Shown in pieces: positions 16,159-25,589 of a stretch of 64,000 nucleotides of DNA. Position 1 is the stretch's first letter. Every line of letters begins with the position of its first letter. The DNA is from Thermus thermophilus HB8 (lineage in GTDB: Bacteria > Deinococcota > Deinococci > Deinococcales > Thermaceae), in assembly GCF_000091545.1 (NCBI RefSeq), contig NC_006461.1, positions 1,178,469 through 1,242,468 on the forward strand. Reading direction: 5' to 3'. The notes beneath the pieces are model-generated. The model was given only the letters and a program-made list of their open reading frames with translations, was not told where the DNA came from and made no database searches. Both the position numbers and the translations under genes were made by a program.

Positions 16159-18345
16159 GTGCTGCCCGAGCCGCTTCGGGGCTATTCCAGCTACCGGGAG
16201 TGGCTGGAGGCGGAGGAGGAGTTCAAGGGGCGGGTGGTCTTCGCCCGCCTCCTCCCCAAGGCCCCCCCGAGGCCCGCGCCCTACGAGGGGGCCTTCGCCG
16301 GGGTCCTCCGGGCCCTCGGCCTCACGCCCTACCTCCACCAGCAAAGGGCCCTAAAGCGGGTGGAGGCGGGGGCCAACGTGGTCCTCGCCTACCCCACCGC
16401 CGCCGGGAAAAGCCTGGTCTACCAGGCCCCGGTGCTCCAGGCCGCCCTCGAGGGGGCCACGAGCCTCCTCCTCTTCCCCACCAAGGCCCTGGCCCACGAC
16501 CAGCTCCGCCGCCTCCGGGCCATGGCCCAGGTCCTGGGGGTGGAGGGCGTCTTCCCCTACGACGGGGACACCCCCTCCGCCACGCGGCGGCAGGCCCGGG
16601 AGCGGGGCCTCGTCCTCCTCTCCAACCCCGACATGCTCCACTACGGCCTCCTGCCCCGCCACCCGGACTGGGCCCCCTTCCTCGCCCGGCTCCGCTACGT
16701 GGTGCTGGACGAGCTCCACGCCTACCGGGGGGTGTTCGGCACCCACGTGGCCCTGATCCTGAGGCGCCTCCTCCGCCTGGCCCGGCACTACGGGGCCTCC
16801 CCCCAGGTCCTCGCCGCAAGCGCCACCATCGCCAACGCCCGGGAGCACGCGGAAGCCCTCACGGGCCTCCCCTTTGAGGAGCTCAAAGCCCAGGTGGCCC
16901 GGACGGAGCGGGAGCTCCTCGTCCTCCTCCCCAAGCCCTTGGACCGGAGGGGGGAGCGCAGGCGGAGCCCCCTCCTCGAGGCGGCCTACCTGGCCCGGCG
17001 CCTGGCGGAAGCGGGGCTCAAGGGGCTCGTCTTCGCCGGGGCCCGCAAGTCGGCGGAGCTCATCGCCCGCTACGCCGCCCACCCCCTGGTGCGGCCTTAC
17101 CGGGCGGGGTACACGGCCCGGGAGCGCCGCCGCCTGGAGGCGGACCTCAAGGAGGGGCGGGTGCGGGTCCTGGTCTCCACCAGCGCCCTGGAGCTCGGGG
17201 TGGACATCGGGGAGCTGGACGCCGTGGTCCTGGTGGGCTACCCGGGCTCCACCGCCGCCTTCTGGCAGCGGGCGGGCCGGGCGGGCCGGGGGGAGCGGCG
17301 GGCCCTCTTGGTCTACATCCCCCGGGAGGACCCCATGGACGAGTACTTCCTCCACCGCCCCGCCCTCCTCCTGGAAAGCCCCCCCGAGGAGGCGGTGGCG
17401 GACCCGCAAAACCCCGTCCTCTGCCCCCTGCACCTCCACGCGGCGGCCCGGGAAAAGCCCCTGTTGGCGGAGGAGCTCCTCTGCCCCGAGGCCCGGGCCA
17501 CCTTAAAGGAGCGGAACGGGCGGTTCTTCACCCCGAAGCGCAACCCCCACCGGGAGATCACCCTGAGGGGCCTCGGCGCCACCTTCACCCTGCGGGGCCC
17601 GGACGGGGAGGTGTTGGGCTACCTGGACGAGCGGCAGGCCTACTGGGAGGCCCACCCCGGGGCCATCTACCTGCACCAGGGGGAGAGCTACCTGGTGCGG
17701 AACGTGGACCTGGCCCGGCGCGAGGTCTGGCTCCTTCCCGCCCTGGAGGACTACTACACCGAGCCCCGGGCGGAGACGGACCTCGAGGTCCTCTCCGGGG
17801 AGGAGGTGGGCCCCGGGGTGTGGGTGGGCCGGGTGGTCCTGAGGGAAAGGGTGGTGGGGTACGTGAAGAAGCGCTTCTACACGGGGAGCGTCCTGGAGGA
17901 GGTGCCCCTGGAGATGCCGGAGGTCTCCTTTCCCACGGAGGCGCTCTGGTTCCACCCCCCCGAGGCCGTCCCCGCCTTCCAGATCCCCGGCGGGATCCAC
18001 GCCCTGGAGCACGCCATGATCGGCCTCTTGCCCCTCTTCGTCCTGGCGGAGCGGCAGGACGTGGGCGGGATCTCCTACCCCTTCTACCCCAGGCCCCTTC
18101 CCTCCCCGGGCGGGCCCACGGTCTTCATCTACGACGGCTACCCCGGGGGGGTGGGGTACGCCCGCCGGGCGGCCCGGCGCTTCCCCGAGTGGCTCAAGGC
18201 CACCCTGGACCTCCTCCGCTCCTGCCCCTGCGAGGAGGGCTGCCCCCGGTGCGTCCTCTCCCCCAAGTGCGGCAACGGCAACCAGTACCTGGACAAAAAG
18301 GCGGCCCTGGCCCTCGCCTTGGCCTTGGCCCACCCCTTAGACTGA
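16159..18345 (+). CDS. DEAD/DEAH-box DNA helicase with DUF1998 zinc domain (MrfA/YprA-like)
   Basis: A 728-residue superfamily 2 helicase. Motif I is [12 protein letters not shown], motif [12 protein letters not shown], motif III ASATI, then motifs V and VI ([31 protein letters not shown]). The C-terminus is a DUF1998 domain ending in a four-Cys cluster ([16 protein letters not shown]) expected to bind zinc. This layout matches MrfA, a 3'-5' helicase for excision of mitomycin-type adducts in Bacillus. The GTG at 16159 is chosen from the -10 position. It is the first gene of a run ending with dnaG. Confidence 0.85.
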   Translation: MLPEPLRGYSSYREWLEAEEEFKGRVVFARLLPKAPPRPAPYEGAFAGVLRALGLTPYLHQQRALKRVEAGANVVLAYPTAAGKSLVYQAPVLQAALEGATSLLLFPTKALAHDQLRRLRAMAQVLGVEGVFPYDGDTPSATRRQARERGLVLLSNPDMLHYGLLPRHPDWAPFLARLRYVVLDELHAYRGVFGTHVALILRRLLRLARHYGASPQVLAASATIANAREHAEALTGLPFEELKAQVARTERELLVLLPKPLDRRGERRRSPLLEAAYLARRLAEAGLKGLVFAGARKSAELIARYAAHPLVRPYRAGYTARERRRLEADLKEGRVRVLVSTSALELGVDIGELDAVVLVGYPGSTAAFWQRAGRAGRGERRALLVYIPREDPMDEYFLHRPALLLESPPEEAVADPQNPVLCPLHLHAAAREKPLLAEELLCPEARATLKERNGRFFTPKRNPHREITLRGLGATFTLRGPDGEVLGYLDERQAYWEAHPGAIYLHQGESYLVRNVDLARREVWLLPALEDYYTEPRAETDLEVLSGEEVGPGVWVGRVVLRERVVGYVKKRFYTGSVLEEVPLEMPEVSFPTEALWFHPPEAVPAFQIPGGIHALEHAMIGLLPLFVLAERQDVGGISYPFYPRPLPSPGGPTVFIYDGYPGGVGYARRAARRFPEWLKATLDLLRSCPCEEGCPRCVLSPKCGNGNQYLDKKAALALALALAHPLD

Positions 18346-18350
18346 GAAGC

Positions 18351-18752
18351 ATGAGCCCCGTGGAGGAAAGCCCGGAGGAGTTCCTGGCCCGCTTCGCCGC
18401 CCACCGGGTGGAGGTGAGGCTCTACCCCGAGCCCTGGGGGAGCCCCCTCCTCGAGGTCCAGACCCCGGCGGGGTTCGTCTACGCCATGGACCGGGGCGCG
18501 CCCCCGGCCCCGGTGGGGGAAGCGCGGGTCCTCTTCCACGGCCTCGCCAGAAAGGTCGCCCGGGCCCAGGGGAAGGAGGGCGTCTTCCGGGAGGGGGCGG
18601 CCTACCGCCTCGTGGGCACGGCGCGCCCTCTGGAAAAGGGGTTTTACCTCCTTTTGGCCCGGGGGCTTCCCGTGGTGGTCCACTGGGAAGGCCCCATGCC
18701 CGAGGAGGCCGAGGTCCTCCTCTGGCCCCCCCTGATGCTCTTCCGGGAGTGA
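18351..18752 (+). CDS. Hypothetical protein in helicase-cyclase-primase run
   Basis: A 133-residue soluble protein of unknown family. It has an N-terminal acidic helix (VEESPEEFLARFAAH) and then mainly predicted strands (VEVRLYPEPWG, LLEVQTPAGFVYAMD, GFYLLLARGLPVVVHWEG). It starts 5 bases after the helicase stop and its TGA overlaps the cyclase GTG, so all are co-translated. A role linked to either neighbour is only inferred. Confidence 0.6.
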   Translation: MSPVEESPEEFLARFAAHRVEVRLYPEPWGSPLLEVQTPAGFVYAMDRGAPPAPVGEARVLFHGLARKVARAQGKEGVFREGAAYRLVGTARPLEKGFYLLLARGLPVVVHWEGPMPEEAEVLLWPPLMLFRE

Positions 18753-21364
18753 GCGTGCGCTGCGCCTGCGGCCAGAAGAACCCCCCCGAGGCCCGGTACT
18801 GCCTGGCCTGCGGCCAGCTCCTCGGGGCGAAGCTTCCCCGGGAGACCCGGTTCGTGAGCGTGGTCTTCTTTGACCTGGCGAACTCCACCGAGGCCTTCCG
18901 CCAGGGGCTTTCCCCGGCCTACCGGCGCCTAAGGGAGGCCCTCGAGGAGGCCGCAGGCCGGGCCCGGGCCCGGGGGGGGTTCGTCCACCGCTTCCTGGGG
19001 GACGGGGTCCTGGTCTTCTTCGGGGCCCCGAGGAGCCAGGGCCTCGAGCCCTGGCGGGCCCTGGCCGCCGCCTGGGACATGGTCCGGCACTCCCCCTTCC
19101 CCGCCCGGGCCGGGGTGGCGAGCGGGGAGGCCCTCTGGGGGCCCTTGGGCAGCGGGTACGCCGGGGAGCCCACCCTCCTCGGCCCCCCGGTGAACCTGGC
19201 CGAGCGCCTCTCCAAGCTCGCCGCCCCCGGGGAGGTCCTCACCGAGGCCACCACCCTGCGCCTCGCCCCCGGGGCGGAGGGGGCGCTTCTGGGAAGCCGG
19301 GAGGTCAAGGGGATGGGCCAGGTGCCCGTCTACCGCCTGGTCCGGCTCGCCCTGGACCTCCCGCCCCACCGCAGGCCCCTCCTCCAGACCCTGGAGGCGC
19401 GCCTTCTTACGGAAAGGCGCCTGGTGGTCCACGGGCCCGCGGGAAGCGGGAAGAGCTTCCTCCTCGAGGTCTTCCGCGAGAGGCGGGCCCGGGGCCTTCC
19501 CTTCCCCACGGTGCGGCTTCAGCGCATGGGGCCCGAGATGCCCCTCCGGGCCACCCTCTACCGGGCGGTGACCGAGGCCTTCGGCGCCCCGGAGGCCCTC
19601 CTCCGGAACCTCCCCGGGGACCTGGCTGAGGCCCTGGCCTACAGCCTCGGCCTCGCCCCCAGGCCCCCGTGGGAGAAGCGCGCGCTGGACGAGGCCATCC
19701 TCGCCGCCTGGCGGGAGGCCCTAATGGGGCTAAAGACGCCCCTTCTCCTCCTTCTCCAGGACCTCCACTACCCGGACCGCACCCTGGAGCGCTTCCTGGA
19801 GCGGATGCCGGAAAACCTCCTGGTGCTCGCGGAAAGCCGCAGGCCCCTCTTCCCCGCCCGCCTCGGGCTGGAGGGCCTCGAGGCCCCGCCCCTCCTCGCC
19901 CTCCAGCCCGCCCTAGACGCCCTCCCCGTCCCCGAGCGCACCGCCCTCCTCGCCATGGGGGTCCTGGGGGAGGTGCCCCCCGAGGTGGTGGAGGCCATCG
20001 CCGGGCCCTTCTCCCGGGAACGGCTCGTGGCGGAGGAACTTCTGGTCCACGGGCGCGTCCCGCCCCCCCTCGCCGAGGCCGCGCGGCGCCTCGTCCCCGA
20101 GGAGGAGCGAACCCAGTGGCACCGGCTCGCCGCCAGGCTTCTCGCCGCCCAAGGGCGCCTGGAGGAGGCCGCCCACCACCTGGCCGAGGCGGGCGAGGCC
20201 CGGGAGGCCGCCCACCTCCTCCGCGTCCAGGCCCAGGCCCTGTGGCGGGAGGGCCACCCCGACCGGGCCCTCCCCCTCTACCAAAAGGCGGAGGGGCTCG
20301 CCCCGCCCGGCTGGCGGGCCTCCTTGGCCGCGGAGGCCCAGGACGCCCTCGCCTCCCTGGGCCGGGCGGAAGAAGCGGCCTCGGGGCCGAGGCGGGAGGA
20401 TGCTGCGCTTGCCCGCTACCGCGAGCTCCGCGCCCGCCCCGAGGCGGGGGCCCTCCTCGCCCTCCTCCCCGCCCTCAAGCCTTACCCCCTGGAGCAGGCC
20501 GAGGCCCGGCTCCTCCTCGCGGGCCTCCTCTGGCGGGCCTTCCGGCCCCAGGAGGCCCTGGCGGTCCTCGCCGAGCCCCCCCACCCCGGGCTTCCCCCGG
20601 ACCCCGTCCTGGAGCACCGGAGCCTCAAGGCGGGCCTCCTCATGGACCTGGGGCGGCACGCGGAGGCCGAGCCCCTCCTCGAGGGCCCCCTCCCCGAGGG
20701 CCTCGAGGCCCGGGCCCGCTTCGGCGCCGCCCGCCTCCGCCTCCTCCTGGAAACGGGGAGGCTGGCCCAGGCCCTGGAGGAGGGGGAAGGGCTTTACGCC
20801 AAGACCCCCCACCCCTGGATGGCCGCCGCCCTCCTCGGCGCCTGGACCCTAAAGGACCGCTTCCCCGAGGCCCTCTTCCGGGAGGCCCTGGCCCACCCGG
20901 ACGGCCGGGGCCTCGCCCTCCTGGCCCTGGCCCACCGCCGCTGGCGGCGGGGGGAGGACCCGGTGCCCCTCTTCAAGGAGGTCCTTAAGGAGGCCCGGCG
21001 CCTGCCCAATCCTTACCTCCACCACCTCGCCCTCTCCTCCCTGGCCCTCTACCTCTGGCCCAAAGCGCCGCGGAAGGTCCAGGCCCTCTCCCAGCACCTC
21101 CTCTACCACACCCACAAAACGGGCTTCCTCGTCCACCTGGAGGTGGCCCGCCTCCTCCGGGCCCAGCTCCTCCTGGAGACGGGGGAGCGGGTGGACCACC
21201 TTTTGGGCTTCGCCCCCTCCCTCCCCCTCACCCGCGCCTGGAAGGCCGCCCTCCAGGGCCAGGAAGCCGCCGAGGACCTGGAGGGGTACGGTATCCTGGG
21301 GAGGTGGGTCAGGAGGCTTTGGCGTAGGGGGGCGGCATGGACGCGGGCCAGGCGGTGGAGCTGA
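18749..21364 (+). CDS. Class III nucleotide cyclase-like protein with P-loop ATPase and TPR regions
   Basis: An 871-residue signalling protein. Cys5, Cys7, Cys18 and Cys21 form a zinc ribbon. From about residue 35 there is a class III cyclase domain with both metal Asp residues (Asp42 in VVFFDLANST, Asp85 in FLGDGVLVFFG) and the transition-state Asn/Arg pair in GPPVNLAERLSKL, so activity is possible. Near residue 230 a Walker A loop (HGPAGSGKS) begins a STAND-like ATPase, with LLLLLQDLHYPD as Walker B. The C-terminal half is Ala/Leu helical repeats like TPRs. Proteins of this plan act as ATP-switched sensors. It overlaps dnaG by 28 bases. Confidence 0.75.
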   Translation: MSVRCACGQKNPPEARYCLACGQLLGAKLPRETRFVSVVFFDLANSTEAFRQGLSPAYRRLREALEEAAGRARARGGFVHRFLGDGVLVFFGAPRSQGLEPWRALAAAWDMVRHSPFPARAGVASGEALWGPLGSGYAGEPTLLGPPVNLAERLSKLAAPGEVLTEATTLRLAPGAEGALLGSREVKGMGQVPVYRLVRLALDLPPHRRPLLQTLEARLLTERRLVVHGPAGSGKSFLLEVFRERRARGLPFPTVRLQRMGPEMPLRATLYRAVTEAFGAPEALLRNLPGDLAEALAYSLGLAPRPPWEKRALDEAILAAWREALMGLKTPLLLLLQDLHYPDRTLERFLERMPENLLVLAESRRPLFPARLGLEGLEAPPLLALQPALDALPVPERTALLAMGVLGEVPPEVVEAIAGPFSRERLVAEELLVHGRVPPPLAEAARRLVPEEERTQWHRLAARLLAAQGRLEEAAHHLAEAGEAREAAHLLRVQAQALWREGHPDRALPLYQKAEGLAPPGWRASLAAEAQDALASLGRAEEAASGPRREDAALARYRELRARPEAGALLALLPALKPYPLEQAEARLLLAGLLWRAFRPQEALAVLAEPPHPGLPPDPVLEHRSLKAGLLMDLGRHAEAEPLLEGPLPEGLEARARFGAARLRLLLETGRLAQALEEGEGLYAKTPHPWMAAALLGAWTLKDRFPEALFREALAHPDGRGLALLALAHRRWRRGEDPVPLFKEVLKEARRLPNPYLHHLALSSLALYLWPKAPRKVQALSQHLLYHTHKTGFLVHLEVARLLRAQLLLETGERVDHLLGFAPSLPLTRAWKAALQGQEAAEDLEGYGILGRWVRRLWRRGAAWTRARRWS

Positions 21365-23109
21365 TCAAGTCCCGCCTCTCCTTGCGGGAGGTGGTCTCCC
21401 GCTACGTGGCCCTGAAGCCGGCGGGCCGCGGCCGCTGGAAGGGCCTCTGCCCCTTCCACCAGGAGAAGACCCCCTCTTTCTACGTGGACGAGGAGAAGGG
21501 CCTCTTCTACTGCTTCGGGTGCAAGGCCGGGGGCGACCTCTTCGCCTTCGTCCAAAGGGCGGAGGGGCTGGACTTCCCCGAGGCCCTGGAAAGGCTCGCG
21601 GAGGAGGCGGGGGTGGAGCTTCCCCGGCGGAAGGCCCCGGAAAGGCGCCGGGAGCTCCTCGAGGTCCTGGCCCTGGCCCAGACCTACTTCCTGGAGCACC
21701 TCCACGCCCACCCCGAGGCCCTGGCCTACCTGAGGAAGCGGGGCCTCACGGAGGAGAGCGTGGCCCGCTTCGGCCTGGGCTACGCCCCGCCCAAGGGGGA
21801 CGGGCTCGTGGCCTTCCTCGCCCGGCACGGGGTGGCCCCGGAGGAGGGCGTGCGGGCCGGGGTGCTGGCGGAGCGGCAGGGGCGCTTCGTGGACCGCCTC
21901 CGCCACCGCATCACCTTCCCCATCAAGGACGCCTTCGGGCGCGTCGTGGCCTTCACCGGGAGGGCCCTGGGGGAGGACGGGCCCAAGTACCTGAACACCC
22001 CCGAAACCCCCCTTTTCCGCAAGCAGGAGGTCCTCTTCGCCTACCCCGAGGCCCGGCCCGCCTTGAGGGAGGGCCGGGCCATCGTGGTGGAGGGGCTCTT
22101 TGACGCCATCGCCCTCCACCAGCTGGGCTTCCCGGAGACGGTGGCCGTGCTGGGCTCGGGCCTCTCCGAGGGACAGGCCCTCCTCCTCAAGAAGGCGGGG
22201 GTCCTGGAGGTCTACCTGGCCTTTGACGCCGACGAGGCCGGGCAGAAGGCCACCTTGCAGAGCCTGAACCTGGAGCTCGCCCCCAGGTTCCTCTTCTACG
22301 CCGTCCGCCTCCCCGCCAAGGACCCGGGGGAGCTCCTCCTCCACCCCGAGGGAAGGGCCCTCTTCCAGAAGGCCCTGGAGGAGGCCCTCCCCGAGGTGGC
22401 CTTCCGCTTTGAGGAGGCGAGCCGGGGGCTGGACCTCTCCCGGCCCGAGCACAAGCGGAAGGTCCTCGAGGCCCTCACCCCGAGGATGCTCACCCCGGAG
22501 CCCTTTGATCCCGTGGCCGAGCGGCTCAAGGCCCTGGTGGTGGAGCGCCTGGGCCTTTCCCCCAAGAGCCTCGAGGACTACCTGGCGAGCCTTAGGACCC
22601 GGGGGCGGCCCGCCCCTCCCCCACCGCCCCCACCCCCCATCCCCGGCAACAAGACCCTCCTTCTGGAGCTGGACGCCATCGCCCTCCTCCTCTCCGCCCC
22701 GGAGGAGCGCTTCCTGGAGCTTGTGGACTACGTGGAGACCCAGGTCTGGCCCCCGGAGGGTTCCTTCCTCGGGGAGTTCCTGGCCCTGGCCCGGAAGGAG
22801 CCCCGGCGGGACCACCTCCGCCGCACCCTAAGCCAGCGGGAGGAAGGAGGAAGGCTCTTTGAGCGCCTGCTCCTCGCGCCCCGGGGGGAGGATCCCAGGC
22901 TCCAGGAGAAGCTGGACCACACCCTGGCCCGCCTGCGGGAAGCCTACCTCCAGGAGCGGCTCGCCAAGGTCAAGGCGGCCCTCGCCCAAAACCCCGACCC
23001 CCCCACCCTGGAGCGCCTCCTTAAGGAGTACCAGGAGATCCGGGTGGCCATAGAGGCGGAGCGCCGCCTCTACAAGCGGCGCCCCCCTCCTTCGGGCTGG
23101 TCCACCTAG
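21337..23109 (+). CDS. dnaG: DNA primase DnaG
   Basis: A 590-residue primase that makes RNA primers for DNA replication with the replicative helicase. It shows the N-terminal zinc finger CPFH...CFGC, the polymerase core (RITFPIKDAFGRVVAFTGRA), and the TOPRIM metal site (IVVEGLFDAIAL, AFDADEAGQKAT). A Pro-rich linker (PPPPPPPPIPG) leads to the helicase-binding C-terminal domain. The ATG lies inside the cyclase gene, a coupling unusual for a primase, which elsewhere is often linked with rpsU and rpoD. It ends with a CTAG overlap with malQ. Confidence 0.96.
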   Translation: MDAGQAVELIKSRLSLREVVSRYVALKPAGRGRWKGLCPFHQEKTPSFYVDEEKGLFYCFGCKAGGDLFAFVQRAEGLDFPEALERLAEEAGVELPRRKAPERRRELLEVLALAQTYFLEHLHAHPEALAYLRKRGLTEESVARFGLGYAPPKGDGLVAFLARHGVAPEEGVRAGVLAERQGRFVDRLRHRITFPIKDAFGRVVAFTGRALGEDGPKYLNTPETPLFRKQEVLFAYPEARPALREGRAIVVEGLFDAIALHQLGFPETVAVLGSGLSEGQALLLKKAGVLEVYLAFDADEAGQKATLQSLNLELAPRFLFYAVRLPAKDPGELLLHPEGRALFQKALEEALPEVAFRFEEASRGLDLSRPEHKRKVLEALTPRMLTPEPFDPVAERLKALVVERLGLSPKSLEDYLASLRTRGRPAPPPPPPPPIPGNKTLLLELDAIALLLSAPEERFLELVDYVETQVWPPEGSFLGEFLALARKEPRRDHLRRTLSQREEGGRLFERLLLAPRGEDPRLQEKLDHTLARLREAYLQERLAKVKAALAQNPDPPTLERLLKEYQEIRVAIEAERRLYKRRPPPSGWST

Positions 23110-24608
23110 AGCCGTTCCGTGGCCTCGGCCATGGCCCTAAGCCTCGCCCCGTGCTCCGGGGAAAGCTCCCCCGGGAGGAGCCGCCAGGCCCAGTTCCCCG
23201 AGGGCCTTCCCGGGTAGTTCATCCGGGCCTCGCTGCCCAGGGCCAGGACGTCCTGCACCGGGTAGACGGCGAGCCGGGCCACGGACTTCATCCCCAGGTG
23301 CATCAGGGCCCAGGGCACCTCCTCCTCTTCCCGGAAGGTGATCCCCCAGTCCGCCAGGTACCGCGCCATGAAGGCCTTCTCGTGGGGGGTGGCCGTGCGG
23401 TACCAGCCCAGGGTGGTGTCGTTGTCGTGGGTGCCGGTGTAGACCACCACCCGGCCGTGGGCAGGGTAGTTGTGGGGGAGGAAGGGGTTTTCCATCCCGT
23501 CGTCAAAGGCGAACTGCAGGACCTTCATCCCGGGAAGGCCGAAGCGGTCGCGCAGGGCCTCCACCTCGGGGGTGATGACCCCCAGGTCCTCGGCGAGGAC
23601 GGGGACCTCGCCGAAGACCTCCTGGATCTTCTGGAAGAGCTTCTCCCCCGGGGCCTTGACCCAGCGCCCCTCCACCGCCGTGGGGCAGCTTGCGGGGATC
23701 TCCCAGTAGGCCTCAAAGCCGCGGAAGTGGTCTATGCGCACCAGGTGGAAGAGCTCCAGGGCCTTCTCCAGACGGCGGATCCAGAAGGAGAACCCCTCCC
23801 GCTCCAAAACGTCCCAGCGGTAAAGGGGGTTGCCCCAGCGCTGGCCCGTCTCCGAGAAGTAGTCGGGGGGCACCCCCGCCACCACCGTGGGGCGGCCCTC
23901 CTCGTCCAGGTGAAACCACTCGGGGTGGGCCCAGACCTCGGCGGAGTCCTCGGCCACGAAGATGGGCATGTCCCCGATGATCCGGATGCCCAACGCCTCG
24001 GCCTCCGCCTTCAAGGCCCCCCACTGGCGGAAGAAGAGCCACTGGGTGAAGGCGTGGAAGGCCACCTCCTCGGCCAAGGCGCTTTTCGCCTCCCTAAGGG
24101 CCTTCTCTTCCCGCTTCCGCAGGGGAAGGGGCCACCGGTTCCAGGGAAGCCCCCCGTGCGCCCCCTTCAGGGCCATGAAGAGGGCGTAGTCCTCGAGCCA
24201 CCAGGCCTCCCTCTCCCGGAAGGCGGCGAAGGCCTCCCGCTCCTCCGGGGAGGCCTTTTCCTTGAAGCCCCGGAAGGCCTCCTTCAGGGCGGGCCACTTC
24301 CAGGCGTAGAGGAGGCCGTAGTCCACCCGGCCTTGGGGGAAGCCGGGGTCCTCCAGGCGCACGTAGCCCCTTTCCGCGAGGGGCCTCAGGTCTATGAGGT
24401 AGGGGTTTCCGGCGAAGGCGCTGAAGGACTGGTAGGGGGAGTCGCCATAGCCCGTGGGGCCCAAGGGGAGGACCTGCCAGTACCGCCCCCCTGCCTCCTT
24501 GAGGAAGCGGAGGAAGTCCCGGGCCTCCTGGCCCAGGACGCCGACGCCGTAGGGGCCGGGGAGGCTCGTGGGGTGGAGAAGCAGACCGAAAGCGCGGGGA
24601 AGCTCCAT
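23106..24608 (-). CDS. malQ: Amylomaltase (4-alpha-glucanotransferase)
   Basis: A 500-residue GH77 enzyme that moves alpha-1,4-glucan segments between chains and, in Thermus, also makes large cyclic glucans. The catalytic nucleophile Asp is in VRIDHFRGFEAYWEIP, the acid/base Glu in LAEDLGVITPEV, and the third Asp in TGTHDNDTTLGWY. The length equals the known Thermus enzyme. The ATG at 24608 is 7 bases beyond a TATACT box, and the longer upstream reading frame is non-coding. Confidence 0.96.
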   Translation of the reverse strand: MELPRAFGLLLHPTSLPGPYGVGVLGQEARDFLRFLKEAGGRYWQVLPLGPTGYGDSPYQSFSAFAGNPYLIDLRPLAERGYVRLEDPGFPQGRVDYGLLYAWKWPALKEAFRGFKEKASPEEREAFAAFREREAWWLEDYALFMALKGAHGGLPWNRWPLPLRKREEKALREAKSALAEEVAFHAFTQWLFFRQWGALKAEAEALGIRIIGDMPIFVAEDSAEVWAHPEWFHLDEEGRPTVVAGVPPDYFSETGQRWGNPLYRWDVLEREGFSFWIRRLEKALELFHLVRIDHFRGFEAYWEIPASCPTAVEGRWVKAPGEKLFQKIQEVFGEVPVLAEDLGVITPEVEALRDRFGLPGMKVLQFAFDDGMENPFLPHNYPAHGRVVVYTGTHDNDTTLGWYRTATPHEKAFMARYLADWGITFREEEEVPWALMHLGMKSVARLAVYPVQDVLALGSEARMNYPGRPSGNWAWRLLPGELSPEHGARLRAMAEATERL

Positions 24609-24614
24609 GGCCCC

Positions 24615-24620
24615 AGTATA
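24615..24620 (-). promoter_or_regulatory. malQ: -10 box of malQ
   Basis: TATACT on the minus strand ends 7 bases before the malQ ATG, predicting a leaderless mRNA. No good -35 is visible. Confidence 0.5.
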
Positions 24621-24655
24621 CCCCCGGGGCTTGGAAGAGTTTCCAGGGCGAAGCG

Positions 24656-24693
24656 GTTTCGGGGCCCCCGCGCGGGCTTGGGCCAGCGCGGGG
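24656..24693. repeat. Dispersed hairpin repeat, copy C
   Basis: CCCCGCGCGGG (24666-24676) pairs with CCAGCGCGGGG (24683-24693), one mismatch, around the 6-base loop CTTGGG; GTTTCGGGGC precedes it. It begins 3 bases beyond the hbd stop, so it probably ends that operon. Confidence 0.55.
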
Positions 24694-24696
24694 CAC

Positions 24697-25569
24697 TCAG
24701 CCCACCTTGTTCCCCTTCTCGTCGTAGGTGTAAAACCCCCGGCCCGCCTTGCGGCCCAAAAGCCCCGCCTGCACCATGCGGCGGAGGAGGGGCGAAGGCC
24801 GGTACTTGTCGTCCCCAAAGCCCCGGTGGAGGACCTCCATGATGGCGAGGCAGGTGTCCAGGCCGATGAAGTCGGCGAGCTCCAAGGGCCCCATGGGGTG
24901 GTTCATCCCCAGGCGCATGATGCCGTCAATGGCCTCCTTGGTGGCCACCCCCTCGCGGAGGGCCTCTATGGCCTCGTTGATCATGGGCATGAGGAGGCGG
25001 TTGGAGATGAAGCCGGGGTAGTCCTGGACCTCGAGGGGGGTCTTCCCCATGCGCCTCGCCACCTCCACCACCACGTCCCGGGTTGCCTCGGAGGTGAGCT
25101 CCCCCCGGATCACCTCCACGAGCTGCATGAGGGGCACGGGGTTGAAGAAGTGCATGCCGATGAAGCGCTCCGGCCGCCCCGAGTAGCGGGCGAGGGCGGT
25201 GATGGGGATGGAGCTGGTGTTGCTCGCGAGGATGGCCTCGGGCTTGGCCAGGGCCCCCAGGCGCTCAAAGAGCCTCCGCTTCTCCCCCTCGTCCTCCACG
25301 ATGGCCTCCACGATGAGGTCGGCGTCTTTGAGGTCCTCGAGGCTTAGGCTCGTCCGGATCCGCCCCAGGGCCTCATCGTGGGCCTCCTGGGTGATCTTTC
25401 CCTTCTCCAGGAACTTGCCCAAAGAGCGCCTTATGGCGGCGAGGCCCCTTTCCAGGAAGCTTTCCGCCACGTCCACGAGGACCACCTCGTAGCCTGCGCT
25501 TGCCGCCACCTGGGCGATGCCGCTTCCCATCTGCCCCGCGCCCACCACGCCGATCCGCTTGACCTCCAT
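24697..25569 (-). CDS. hbd: 3-hydroxybutyryl-CoA/3-hydroxyacyl-CoA dehydrogenase
   Basis: A 290-residue NAD(P)-dependent enzyme oxidising 3-hydroxyacyl-CoA to 3-ketoacyl-CoA. It has the Rossmann motif [12 protein letters not shown], the Asp of VVLVDVAES that favours NAD, the catalytic His in [17 protein letters not shown] with the preceding SNTSS, and the C-terminal [13 protein letters not shown] dimer domain. It follows the EamA gene; a TAGAAT box overlapping the EamA stop (25587-25592) may give it its own promoter. That box would place the start at a GTG at 25578, three codons upstream; I keep the ATG at 25569, where family homology begins. Confidence 0.93.
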   Translation of the reverse strand: MEVKRIGVVGAGQMGSGIAQVAASAGYEVVLVDVAESFLERGLAAIRRSLGKFLEKGKITQEAHDEALGRIRTSLSLEDLKDADLIVEAIVEDEGEKRRLFERLGALAKPEAILASNTSSIPITALARYSGRPERFIGMHFFNPVPLMQLVEVIRGELTSEATRDVVVEVARRMGKTPLEVQDYPGFISNRLLMPMINEAIEALREGVATKEAIDGIMRLGMNHPMGPLELADFIGLDTCLAIMEVLHRGFGDDKYRPSPLLRRMVQAGLLGRKAGRGFYTYDEKGNKVG

Positions 25570-25589
25570 GGCGTTCACCCCGGCCCATT

